From Thiomicrorhabdus sp033238645 (lineage in GTDB: Bacteria > Pseudomonadota > Gammaproteobacteria > Thiomicrospirales > Thiomicrospiraceae), in NCBI GenBank assembly GCA_033238645.1, contig BQXR01000003.1, positions 202,256 through 266,255 of the forward strand: a stretch of 64,000 nucleotides of DNA, in the 5' to 3' direction. Under the pieces are notes generated by a model. It searched no databases and had not been told where the DNA came from. It saw only the letters and a list, made by a program, of their open reading frames with translations. The first letter of the stretch is position 1. Each line of letters opens with the position of its first letter. A program made the position numbers and the translations under genes. Positions 42,773-51,111 of this stretch are shown in pieces.

Positions 42773-44515
42773 ATGAAAGAGAAGAGTTGGATTACATTTT
42801 TGGCAATAGGTCCGATGCTACTCATTCCTGTCATGGTAGCGTTGATCTCTTTTGTTTTTATTACTGCAGAGAAGAGCAAGTTAGATAGCAGCTTATCTCG
42901 TATGGAACAAGATACGATTAGCTACCTTAAGTCAACGATACATTCAAAAGTGAATAACATCGTTGATCTAGCTGCCTATCGCAACTCAGTGGTCAAAGCA
43001 GAACTTCACCTTCGCATCCAACAACGAGTGGATGATGCTTGCAAAATCGCCAGCCAACTTTATACGCTTTACTCCCCTATAAAGAGCGAACAAGAGGTTA
43101 AAAGACTGATAGTTGAAGCCTTGAGACCTTTAGTTTGGAACCAAGGTGAAAGCTTTATTTGGATTTTAGATTTTGATGGTGTTGCTAAACTAGAGCCAGA
43201 TTATTTACGTCATTTAGAAGGTAAATCGGTTATTGATTTAAAAGATGCCACAGGACGTGAAGTTATTAAGGAAGAGATTGAACTTGTTCAAACGAAAGGG
43301 CATGGGTTTATTTGGGATACCTCTACTAAAGCTAATGCAGGTGTGGATGAGCAATTTGATCAGTTAGTCTATGTTAAAGGGATGGGCATTTATAACTGGT
43401 ATATGGGCTCAGCAGAGTTTTTGGACACCGCCACTAAATACTCTGATGGGCGTTTATTGGCAGAGGTGAGTAAATTTAGTAAAGAGGGCAGTGATTACTT
43501 TTTTATTGTCAATAAGGAGGGTGTGCTGCTCCTAAATCATGCTCGCCCCGATTTAGTCGGGAAAAAAATCTCTGTAGAAAAGTTTCCTAACTATGATGAA
43601 ATCCTTGTCAAAATCAAGAAAGCGAGCCTAAATCCAGAAGGGGGGTTTATCGAGTATAGATGGCTAAATCCTTTAGTGAATCGAGAAGAAGATAAGATTA
43701 CTTATGTCCGCGCAGTACCCGGTGTAGACTGGGTAGTTGGTAGTGGTTTTCACCCAGCAGATATACATCGTGAAATGGTGCCTAAAATTGCAGAGAGTTC
43801 AGCGTTAAATCAAGCTGAACTTGAACGGTTACAAGAGATAGGACTATGGAGCTTCATTTTATCTATCTTTGTTTCTGTTGCTCTTTCATTTGCCGTCTAC
43901 CGTTTACTGTGGAGCTATCGTGAGAAGGTAGAGAATAAGAATCGAGAGTTGACTGATTTAAACAATCAATTTGAGGTTAAGGTCTCTAATAGAACTAAGG
44001 CACTTGAAGTGGTGAATGATGAATTAGAGATTCTCGCTAGAACAGATAGTCTAACGGGCATTAATAATCGTTTTGCATTTATGGATATCATTGCGACAGA
44101 GGTTAAACATGCTGCTCAGTCAGGAGAGGATTTAGCCCTGATTATCTTTGATATAGATCTATTTAAAGTAGTTAATGATCAGCATGGACATGATGTGGGT
44201 GACTCTGTATTAATTGAGCAAGCCAGAGTGGTCAATGACTGTCTGAGAGAGGATGATTCTTTTTCCCGTTTAGGCGGGGAGGAGTTTGGTATTATCCTGC
44301 CTAATACGGAGCTTGCAGTCGCTAAACAGGTTGCAGAATGTATCAGAGTTGCGTTCGAAAATTATCCCTTCACAACAGCGGGTCAGGTTACCATTAGTTT
44401 GGGGGTGGGTCTTTATCAAGCAGGTACAGAATCTAACCAACTGATTAAGCGGGTGGATGTTGCACTTTATGATGCAAAAAGAACAGGCAGAAACCGTGTC
44501 TGTATCGCTAAATAA
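42773..44515 (+). CDS. Diguanylate cyclase with tandem Cache sensor
   Basis: 580 residues. TM helix 1 at about 8-30; a large periplasmic part with two Cache-like modules (FIWILDFDGVAKLEPDYLRHLEGK and FFIVNKEGVLLLNHARPDLVGK, each followed by a Trp-containing strand such as GVDWVVGSGFH); TM helix 2 at about 352-373; a coiled-coil; and a GGDEF domain with GGEEF at 501-505 and an intact I-site REDD five residues before it. It should synthesise c-di-GMP in response to a small extracellular ligand. Confidence 0.92.
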   Translation: MKEKSWITFLAIGPMLLIPVMVALISFVFITAEKSKLDSSLSRMEQDTISYLKSTIHSKVNNIVDLAAYRNSVVKAELHLRIQQRVDDACKIASQLYTLYSPIKSEQEVKRLIVEALRPLVWNQGESFIWILDFDGVAKLEPDYLRHLEGKSVIDLKDATGREVIKEEIELVQTKGHGFIWDTSTKANAGVDEQFDQLVYVKGMGIYNWYMGSAEFLDTATKYSDGRLLAEVSKFSKEGSDYFFIVNKEGVLLLNHARPDLVGKKISVEKFPNYDEILVKIKKASLNPEGGFIEYRWLNPLVNREEDKITYVRAVPGVDWVVGSGFHPADIHREMVPKIAESSALNQAELERLQEIGLWSFILSIFVSVALSFAVYRLLWSYREKVENKNRELTDLNNQFEVKVSNRTKALEVVNDELEILARTDSLTGINNRFAFMDIIATEVKHAAQSGEDLALIIFDIDLFKVVNDQHGHDVGDSVLIEQARVVNDCLREDDSFSRLGGEEFGIILPNTELAVAKQVAECIRVAFENYPFTTAGQVTISLGVGLYQAGTESNQLIKRVDVALYDAKRTGRNRVCIAK

Positions 44516-44570
44516 ATCCATTTAAATCATCATTCTATGGGTATCCCTATTCAATTAGTCAGCACTTTTA

Positions 44571-44603
44571 AAGCATGCTAGGTCAGCCTAGGGTGCTTTT
44601 TTT
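44571..44603 (+). terminator. Terminator after the Cache-GGDEF gene
   Basis: AAGCATGCTAGG / CCTAGGGTGCTT stem (two mismatches) with loop and a run of seven T. Confidence 0.75.
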
Positions 44604-44725
44604 ATGTCTAATATTTTAACGTTCATAAACAAATGGTTATACCCTGTATTTATTGTTGTTATGGATAGGGAGTGGTTTCTGAAGTTGGCTGTAGGATAAT
44701 GTGCGGCTAATTCTTGGAGAGCCAT

Positions 44726-45532
44726 ATGCTAAAGCTGGTTGTATCAGATCTGGACGGTACGCTACTAGATCCACAACATCAATTAACCCCGCGAACACTG
44801 ACGGCAGTACAAAGCTTAGTCGAGCAGGGGGTGCAGTTTATGATCGCAACAGGGCGGCACTATCAGGATGTCTGTTTGATTACTGAGCAACTCGGTGTAG
44901 AGGTTTGTTTGATTACCTCAAATGGTGCACGTATCCATAATCATTTAGGGGAGCTGCTCTATGAAAACCAGATGCCAACTTATTTGGTCGAGAAGGTTAT
45001 TGAACTGTCCAGTGATTTTACGGTACATCGTAACCTCTATCAGCAGGAGAGCTGGTTGGTTGAAGCCCCGAATGAGGCGCTATTAGCTATACATGATGCC
45101 ACTGGTTTTAGTTATCAGTTAACTAACTTTTCGCAAATAGAGCTAAGCCATATTGATAAGATCTATTTTACCGCTGACCACGATATTCTCGTTGAACTAG
45201 AGACGGTTTTAAAACAACACCTGTCAGAAGATCTATACATCACCTTTACCTCACCAGAGTATTTAGAGGTGATGAATTTAGGCGTATCAAAAGGTAATGC
45301 ACTTGAGATGTTATTAGCCCAAAAGGGCATTGAGCGTTGTGATGTGATGGCTTTAGGCGATGGCATGAATGATAGAGAGATGTTATCGATGGTAGGGCAT
45401 CAGGTGGTGATGGACAATGCTTGTCATAAAGTAAAAGCACTATTTCCCAATTCACCCATTGCCAAAGCCAATAGCCAAGATGGCGTAGCTGACTATTTGG
45501 AACGTCATTTTTCACTGTTATGCAGTGAATAG
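44726..45532 (+). CDS. Cof-type HAD-superfamily phosphatase
   Basis: 268 residues from ATG 44726 (GGAGA upstream). HAD motif I VSDLDGTLLDP with nucleophile Asp8 and Asp10, motif II FMIATGRHY, Lys in SKGNALEML and motif IV ALGDGMNDREM. Type IIB cap between them, as in YbiV/YidA/Cof sugar- or cofactor-phosphate phosphatases. Substrate not predictable. Convergent with the metal transporter operon, with the poly-G palindrome between. Confidence 0.9.
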   Translation: MLKLVVSDLDGTLLDPQHQLTPRTLTAVQSLVEQGVQFMIATGRHYQDVCLITEQLGVEVCLITSNGARIHNHLGELLYENQMPTYLVEKVIELSSDFTVHRNLYQQESWLVEAPNEALLAIHDATGFSYQLTNFSQIELSHIDKIYFTADHDILVELETVLKQHLSEDLYITFTSPEYLEVMNLGVSKGNALEMLLAQKGIERCDVMALGDGMNDREMLSMVGHQVVMDNACHKVKALFPNSPIAKANSQDGVADYLERHFSLLCSE

Positions 45533-45575
45533 CTTAATGAAGCAGGTATAAATTAGTAGATTTTAAATCAAACTG

Positions 45576-45619
45576 AATTGAGCAGGGGGGGGGAACGATC
45601 CCCCCCCCCCTGCTCAATT
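45576..45619. repeat. Head-to-head pair of poly-G repeats forming a palindrome
   Basis: AATTGAGCA + G9, a six-base centre AACGAT, then C11 + TGCTCAATT: two members of the dispersed family in opposite orientation. It lies between convergent genes and could form a very stable hairpin, possibly acting as a two-way terminator, although no T run follows. Confidence 0.85.
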
Positions 45620-45644
45620 TGGTTTTTTGCTTTTAGAATGGTAA

Positions 45645-46568
45645 TTAAAGCGTTGTTTTTACGGTTTCTACCATTTTTATTGTGATTACTCGCTTTTGGC
45701 GTAGCTTCTTTTGAACTTGTAAAACCAGTATGGTGATAAAGAGCAAAATTCCTGCACTGACTGCAATCGAGGCTGAGATTGAACTGTCCAGAATATAGGA
45801 TAGGCTATAACCAATTACCACCGCTGCTTGCGAATAAGCCACGGCCAACCACAGCATACTTTTGAGCGAAGAGGCTAATAGATAAGCACTACTGGCAGGA
45901 ATGACTAATAGCGCGACGACCAAAATTGCGCCAACGGCATCGAAAGAGGCTACGGTGGTAATTGAGACTAAGGTCATTAAAAAGTAGTGCCAAAATACTA
46001 CGTTAATGCCTAAAGAGATCGCAAGGTTAGGGTGGAAGGCCACTGTCTTCAGGCGATTAAACCCAACCACAATACTGATTAGAACAATACTAAAGACAAT
46101 ACCAATGCCCCAGAAAGCGCGTGGGCCAATCTCAAAACCACTTTCCTTGTCATTATCTAGACCACCAATAGTAATCGTATCAAAAGGCACAAAAGCAATT
46201 TCACCGTACAGAACACACTCCTGATCTAAATCGATCTGTCCCGCGTAGAGTGAGACTAAGATTACGCCAATGGCAAAAAACAGTGTAAAGATAATCCCGA
46301 TACTGGCATCACTCTGTAGTTTACCAAAACGGTGTAGGCTATCACTCAACCAAGCTGTGACTAAACCGATAATAACCGCCCCTCCCAGCATAACAGGCAG
46401 AGAGCGGCTGTCGGTAATTAGGTAGGCCAATACAATCCCCAACAATACAGAGTGACTGATGGCATCGCCCATTAACGCTTGGCGGCGTAAGATCAGAAAC
46501 ACCCCTACCAACGCACAAGAGGCGGCAACTAGCGCAGCGGTGGCTAAGATCCAAATATCATTAATCAT
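45645..46568 (-). CDS. Metal ABC transporter permease (MntB/ZnuB/YtgD type)
   Basis: 307 residues with about eight to nine membrane helices. LRRQALMGDAISHSVLLGIVLAY is the ABC-3 family cytoplasmic coupling signature. A loop after helix 4 (GQIDLDQECVLYGEIAFVPF) is typical of the Mn/Fe/Zn permeases. Start overlaps the stop of the upstream permease-repressor gene by four bases, so the two are translationally coupled. Last gene of the four-gene operon. Confidence 0.93.
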   Translation of the reverse strand: MINDIWILATAALVAASCALVGVFLILRRQALMGDAISHSVLLGIVLAYLITDSRSLPVMLGGAVIIGLVTAWLSDSLHRFGKLQSDASIGIIFTLFFAIGVILVSLYAGQIDLDQECVLYGEIAFVPFDTITIGGLDNDKESGFEIGPRAFWGIGIVFSIVLISIVVGFNRLKTVAFHPNLAISLGINVVFWHYFLMTLVSITTVASFDAVGAILVVALLVIPASSAYLLASSLKSMLWLAVAYSQAAVVIGYSLSYILDSSISASIAVSAGILLFITILVLQVQKKLRQKRVITIKMVETVKTTL

Positions 46569-47938
46569 GTTAGTGGCTCCTGTACTTTCTTGAGCTGCGG
46601 ACTTACATGATTAGAGGCATCTGGGATTGGATTACCATGCGGATCTAATAAGCTATTGGTCAACTCTAATCTAAGCTGTGCCTCTTGCTCATCTGTTAAA
46701 ATATGCTCAATTCGTTCTGCCTGTTGATGTACCTGATCTGGTGTTAGATCGGCCTGTTCATTAAGATAGTTCTCCCATAAACGATGGCGGCGTGTTAGCT
46801 GAATCGCTTTCTCCAGCCCCTTTTCCGTTAATTTAAAGCCTTTAGGATCTGAGGTGATCAGTGATTTTTTACAGAGCAGTTTAAGGGTGTTCTGTAAGCA
46901 GTCTGCAGGCACGCTACGCAGGCCAAGAATATCGGCCTGATTAAAGTGGTGGTGCTGAAAGCTTTGGCGTTCAACCAGCTTATAAAGTGTACGCAAGATA
47001 TTCTCTTCAGAGACTTTTTGACGCAGTGCTTTATGCTCTAAATAACGTTTCAGTAGGCCTTTTTTAGGTGCAAAAATGAGTGAAATAATAAATAGCATGG
47101 AGAGGCTAACCACCATCCACGGCCCTGTTGGCATGGCCGGCGCAAGGTAGGATATTTGTGTGCTGATAATAGCACTTAACGCACCTAAGCTTGCGGCAAT
47201 GATAAGAATATGCGAGAGCTGGCTGCTCCAGTAACGTGCCGCGGCAATGGGGGTGAGTAGTACTGCAGCCATTAAGACCACGCCAACCAGTTGTAAGCCG
47301 ACTACCACCGACATAACAATCAAAAGTGCTAAAAGTAGCTCGTAGCGATTAACCGCTAAACCGATGGTTTTGGCATAGGTTTGGTTAAAGGCAATGAGAC
47401 GAAACTTCTGAAAAAATAGACTGACGGTCACTAGAATAAAAATGGTGACAACGGCTAATAGACGAATATCCTCTTCTGTCATAGCAGCAGCTTGGCCAAA
47501 TAGAATCTTATCTAAACCACTCTTATTACTGACCTCTAAGCCTTGGATAAAGGAGAGCAGCATGAGACCTAAGGCAAAGAAGAAGGATAGGGTGATCGCT
47601 AAGGCAGCATCGGCTTTTATTTTGGTATTCTTTGGTAGCCAATCAATCAGAAAGAAACCAATAAAGCTACTAGTCACGGCCCCTAAAAACATAATCAACG
47701 GATCACGGGTTTGGAAGAGCAGGAAGGCCATCATTACACCTGGTAGAGCGGCATGTGCAAGGGCATCACCAATGAGAGAGCGTCTTCTTAAAAAAGCAAA
47801 GCCCCCAATGACCGAGGCACTCATCCCCAACAGAATACTGCCGATTAGTACCCACAGGACATTCATATCCTCAAAGGACCAGAAGGCAAGCCAGTTATCC
47901 CAAAGTGAGGGAGGATTGATTAGTGTAAAAGCATCCAT
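46565..47938 (-). CDS. Metal ABC permease fused to a DtxR/MntR-type repressor (YtgCR-like)
   Basis: 457 residues. Residues 1-about 292 are an ABC-3 permease (LRRRSLIGDALAHAALPGVM coupling motif, eight or nine helices). Residues about 305-457 are a metal-dependent repressor: winged helix ENILRTLYKLVERQSF ... DCLQNTLKLLCKKSLI, dimerisation/metal-binding domain with RRHRLWENYL (383-392), VHQQAERIEHILTDEQ (403-418) and DPHGNPIP (432-439), which contain the ligands of MntR/DtxR proteins. This permease-repressor fusion is the architecture of chlamydial YtgCR, in which the repressor part is released by proteolysis and controls the operon. No separate MntR gene is nearby. Confidence 0.93.
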   Translation of the reverse strand: MDAFTLINPPSLWDNWLAFWSFEDMNVLWVLIGSILLGMSASVIGGFAFLRRRSLIGDALAHAALPGVMMAFLLFQTRDPLIMFLGAVTSSFIGFFLIDWLPKNTKIKADAALAITLSFFFALGLMLLSFIQGLEVSNKSGLDKILFGQAAAMTEEDIRLLAVVTIFILVTVSLFFQKFRLIAFNQTYAKTIGLAVNRYELLLALLIVMSVVVGLQLVGVVLMAAVLLTPIAAARYWSSQLSHILIIAASLGALSAIISTQISYLAPAMPTGPWMVVSLSMLFIISLIFAPKKGLLKRYLEHKALRQKVSEENILRTLYKLVERQSFQHHHFNQADILGLRSVPADCLQNTLKLLCKKSLITSDPKGFKLTEKGLEKAIQLTRRHRLWENYLNEQADLTPDQVHQQAERIEHILTDEQEAQLRLELTNSLLDPHGNPIPDASNHVSPQLKKVQEPLT

Positions 47939-47944
47939 AGTGGT

Positions 47945-48754
47945 CTAGTCCGTATCGTGTGCTTTATTGAGTTGGGTACGGTACATCTTCTCAGTAAGGT
48001 CGTTTAACAATGAGAGTCGGCCACCATAGGTCTTGCTTAGATTCTCTTTGGTCAGCACCTCTTCGACAGGCCCCGCAGCAACCAACCGAGCATTAATAAA
48101 AATAATCCAGTCAAAGTACTCACCCACGGTATTGAGATCGTGGTGGACACAGATTATGGTTTTACCTTTTGATTTGAGATCCTTAAAGAGTTCAATAATG
48201 GTTTTCTCTGTGGCAACATCGACGCCCGCAAAAGGTTCATCCATCAGATAGAGATTGGCTTTTTGGGCTAAAGCTCGTGCTAGAAAGACACGTTGTTGTT
48301 GCCCGCCAGAGAGTTCACTGATCTGTCGGTCTTTAAAGTCCCACATTTGCAGATCTTTTAGTGCTTGTTCAGCAATCTCATGATCAATCTGGCTAGGTCT
48401 TTGCCAAAGTTTAAGATGGCCGTGGCGTCCCATTAAAACCACATCTAATACATTGATCGGAAAGTCCCAATCGATCTCTTCACGCTGTGGCACATAGGCG
48501 GTGGCTAAGCGTTGATTAGCAAGCGGCTCGCCAAAGAAATTCACTTGGCCCTCCATAATAGGTTCTAAGCCCATAATGCCTTTTAATAACGTGGATTTAC
48601 CCGCTCCATTAGGGCCGACAATAGCAATTGTTTTCCCTTCAGGAATCTCAAAGCTAACATCGGTTAACACCGGTTTGTGGTGGTAGCGCATGCTTAGATA
48701 TTTGACCGAAAGTGGTGAGTTTTCAAGTGGTGAAGATTTGTGAGTCATACTCAT
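47945..48754 (-). CDS. Metal ABC transporter ATPase
   Basis: 269 residues. Walker A GPNGAGKST, Q-loop YVPQREEIDWDFP, signature LSGGQQQRVFLARAL, Walker B LYLMDEPFAGVD and H-loop HHDLNTV are intact. The VPQREEIDWDFPINV motif is typical of Mn/Zn-type (MntB/YtgB) ATPases. Six bases before the permease-repressor gene. Confidence 0.95.
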   Translation of the reverse strand: MSMTHKSSPLENSPLSVKYLSMRYHHKPVLTDVSFEIPEGKTIAIVGPNGAGKSTLLKGIMGLEPIMEGQVNFFGEPLANQRLATAYVPQREEIDWDFPINVLDVVLMGRHGHLKLWQRPSQIDHEIAEQALKDLQMWDFKDRQISELSGGQQQRVFLARALAQKANLYLMDEPFAGVDVATEKTIIELFKDLKSKGKTIICVHHDLNTVGEYFDWIIFINARLVAAGPVEEVLTKENLSKTYGGRLSLLNDLTEKMYRTQLNKAHDTD

Positions 48755-48799
48755 TTAACCTGTTTTAATCTATTCTTAGATTTTGATGGCTTAGCGTGC

Positions 48800-49708
48800 T
48801 TATTTAAGGGCATCTACAATGGTTCTAACATTAAATTTAACCATGCCAATGTAATTGCCTGTAGGGCTATTGCTTTTGCCCATGGCATCAGAGTAAAGTT
48901 CACCCCCAATGGATAGGGGGGTACCTTCGGCTTCTACGCCTTTAACCAACGCCTGAATAAAACGCGGTGACACACTGGATTCAACAAAGACAGCGCGTAC
49001 TTGGTTTTTCACAATAATATCTTTCAGGTGTTTAATATCTTGTAGACCAAACTCCGAGGCAGTACTGACCCCCTGAAGCCCCATCACTTTAATATCATAG
49101 GCTCTGCCAAAGTAGCCGAAAGCATCATGTGCAGTGATAAGAATACGTCGTGACTCAGGGATGGTTTGAATTTCACTGATAATCCATTGGTGCAACGATT
49201 CAAGCTGTGCAAAATAGTGTTTAGCATTTTGCTCATAGTCATCTTGATGCTGTGGGTCTTGCTCTTTCAGAATGGCTAGTACACGCTGCCCTGCTTGTTG
49301 CCATAGGGCAACATCAAACCAGATATGTGGATCAGCATGAATATTATGTTGGATAAGGTGTTCTTTAGGGATCTGCGAACTGATTGGAAAAACTGCCATT
49401 TTACGCGCCATCTTCTTAAAGATATCCTGCATCTTCCCTTCAAGATGTAAGCCGTTATAGAGAATAATATCAGAACGCGTCAGTCGTCTTAAATCACCCT
49501 GCGTCGCTTTGTAGAGGTGCGGATCAACCCCCGAGCCCATTAGTGCAGTGGCTTTTATATGTTCACCACCAATATTTTGGGTTAGGTCGGCAATCATGCC
49601 TGTGGTGGTCATAACATTGAGCTGAGCAGTGGCGTTAAAAGAACTCAGCAGAAGGCTGAAACTTAGAATCAGTAGTACGATAATTTTAGTTAGTCTTGTC
49701 TTGTTCAT
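48800..49708 (-). CDS. Metal-binding lipoprotein/periplasmic protein (TroA/YtgA type)
   Basis: About 302 residues from ATG 49708 (18 bases downstream of another in-frame ATG). Signal peptide with a long hydrophobic core ending ...NATA, no lipobox. Metal ligands of the cluster A-I family are visible: His in GSGVDPHLYKA, His in ADPHIWFD, Glu in FVESSVSP and Asp in GELYSDAMG. The lack of a His-rich loop argues against a Zn-specific ZnuA and fits Mn/Fe binding. First gene of the operon. Confidence 0.92.
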   Translation of the reverse strand: MNKTRLTKIIVLLILSFSLLLSSFNATAQLNVMTTTGMIADLTQNIGGEHIKATALMGSGVDPHLYKATQGDLRRLTRSDIILYNGLHLEGKMQDIFKKMARKMAVFPISSQIPKEHLIQHNIHADPHIWFDVALWQQAGQRVLAILKEQDPQHQDDYEQNAKHYFAQLESLHQWIISEIQTIPESRRILITAHDAFGYFGRAYDIKVMGLQGVSTASEFGLQDIKHLKDIIVKNQVRAVFVESSVSPRFIQALVKGVEAEGTPLSIGGELYSDAMGKSNSPTGNYIGMVKFNVRTIVDALK

Positions 49709-49772
49709 AAGGTCACTAAGGCTCATTGGTCAGTGTGTAAAAGTATTTGTTTTTAATATACTACCAATTAAT

Positions 49773-49808
49773 TATGCCATGGCTAATAAAAAGTTTAGCC
49801 ATGGCTAA
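49773..49808. promoter_or_regulatory. Paired palindromes upstream of the metal transporter operon
   Basis: TTAGCCATGGCTAA at 49795-49808 is a perfect 14-bp palindrome. A second GCCATGGC core with a matching right half (CTAAT) lies at 49776-49787; centres are 22 bp apart. On the reverse strand the second copy sits around the -35 position relative to a TATATT hexamer (49757-49762 region). Good candidate operator for the fused DtxR-type repressor. Confidence 0.6.
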
Positions 49809-49863
49809 TAAAGTGATTAATGGTCTTGCTCAATAAAGCTGGTTTTGTGATTTGTTTGGAAAG

Positions 49864-49877
49864 TGAACAGGGGGGGG
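49864..49877 (+). repeat. Poly-G repeat copy, TGAACA + G8
   Basis: Intergenic, followed by CTTGATCC; reads G on the + strand although the nearest gene is on the reverse strand. Confidence 0.72.
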
Positions 49878-50195
49878 CTTGATCCGGGTTATTCAAAGTT
49901 TATTTCTGATAAGTGTTGAGAGGGCTTTTTGAACTTCGTAATTGTTCTGTTGTTTAACCTAATAGCCTCATGTTACTTTTTGCCGCTGAGGAAAAGTAAC
50001 CAAAAAATCAGCCTTGGTCATTCAATCGACATTCCCTTAGCTGATTCACTGAAATTGGAGAACTCGCTTCGCTCAGACAGCACCAATTTTTAACCGTTCA
50101 TTTCACTAAGGAAATCGCACGATCTCGCTCCTGGGGACTTTAGGCGCTTTGCCTTGACATAGATTCTGAGTTTGAGCTATCACCAATATTAAAGC

Positions 50196-50405
50196 TTATT
50201 TTCTTAACGGATCAAGAAGGGGCTTTAAACCATTGTGATCTATCTCGTGCATTAGAGCCAATAACTGACCTAAATTACCCGATGGAAATCCTTTGATTGC
50301 AAACCAGTTCAGGTAATTCCCTGGTAAATCAGCAATGATTCTACCCTTGTATTTTCCGTAAGGCATGAAGACTGTAACCAGTTTTTTTAAGTTCTCTGGA
50401 TTCAT
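50196..50405 (-). CDS. DUF3820-family small protein
   Basis: 69 residues: FMPYGKYKGRIIADLPGNYLNWFAIKGFPSGNLGQLLALMHEI is the whole-length DUF3820 pattern (the family signature MPFGKYKG ... LP ... YL.WF...GFP.G.LG). Function is not established. A single gene without operon partners. Confidence 0.85.
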   Translation of the reverse strand: MNPENLKKLVTVFMPYGKYKGRIIADLPGNYLNWFAIKGFPSGNLGQLLALMHEIDHNGLKPLLDPLRK

Positions 50406-50614
50406 AAGTTAAAGTATAGGGATAAGTATTTATTTAGCATTTTGACCTTGGGTACGCAGGTGCATTTTTTAGTAGAACTAAAAATGATAGGGAGTTTAAG
50501 GGGTCCGTCACCAATATTCAAGATTTTAAACAAAACTAAATTGAGTAGGGGGAACGAGCGCAAGTTGCTTTTAATTATAGTAAAGACAGTACCTGACCCT
50601 CCTGACCTGACCTA

Positions 50615-50820
50615 GAGATTTTAGAAGCAACAAAGGAATTAGCTAAGTCCGTTAAAACACAAGAGGATCTATCTGAACTCTCTTCTATGTTAGTCAAGAT
50701 GACCGTAGAAGCAGCCTTAGGTGCTGAAATGGAAGAACATCTTGGATACTCTAAGAATCAATCTTAGGATTCAAGCAATAACCGTAATGGCTACTCTACC
50801 AAAACCCTCAAGGGTGATTA
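50615..50820 (+). pseudogene. IS256-family transposase, N-terminal fragment
   Basis: Reads AKSVKTQEDLSELSSMLVK, MTVEAALGAEMEEHLGYSKN, a TAG at 50765, then NRNGYSTKTLKGD, the conserved N-terminal segment of IS256 transposases (EAALEAEM.EHLGY ... NYRNGYS.KTL). The start and all catalytic parts are missing. A different copy from the C-terminal remnant at 8989. Confidence 0.85.
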
Positions 50821-51111
50821 GAATAGTCTTTTTAGGCCAAGAAGATAATGAATAAAATTTTTAATGACGCCATACTCATGCTCTATATTTACGGTAATAA
50901 ACCCCATATTATTGCTTGGTTTGAGCCAAAAGTTGAATGATTACTATTTTAACCGCCCATAATGTTGCATAAGAGACTATGTCGTTTCTAGTAGAGGTAC
51001 CATTACTAATGCTTATAATTCCTATAGAGGTCAGTATTTTACCCAATATTTACAGGGGCGTTGCTGTGGTTAAATGGTGATTTTACTTTACCATTTAAAT
51101 TAGAGGGTTAT
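50821..51111. other. Region between IS256 fragment and chemoreceptor
   Basis: No supported gene. A 30-codon frame begins at 50847 (MNKIFNDAILMLYIYGNK) but has no ribosome-binding site of note. Confidence 0.4.

Larger units (their letters stand above)
49727..50195. other. Intergenic region with operator, poly-G copy and a putative repetitive element
   Basis: 469 bases. Contains the operator palindromes, a poly-G copy at 49864-49877, and at about 49971-50165 a segment with GTTACTTTTTGCCGCTG and AAAAGTAACCAAAAA and shadow frames such as TRFAQTAPIFN, of a kind I associate with dispersed proteobacterial repeats. No gene. Confidence 0.45.
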
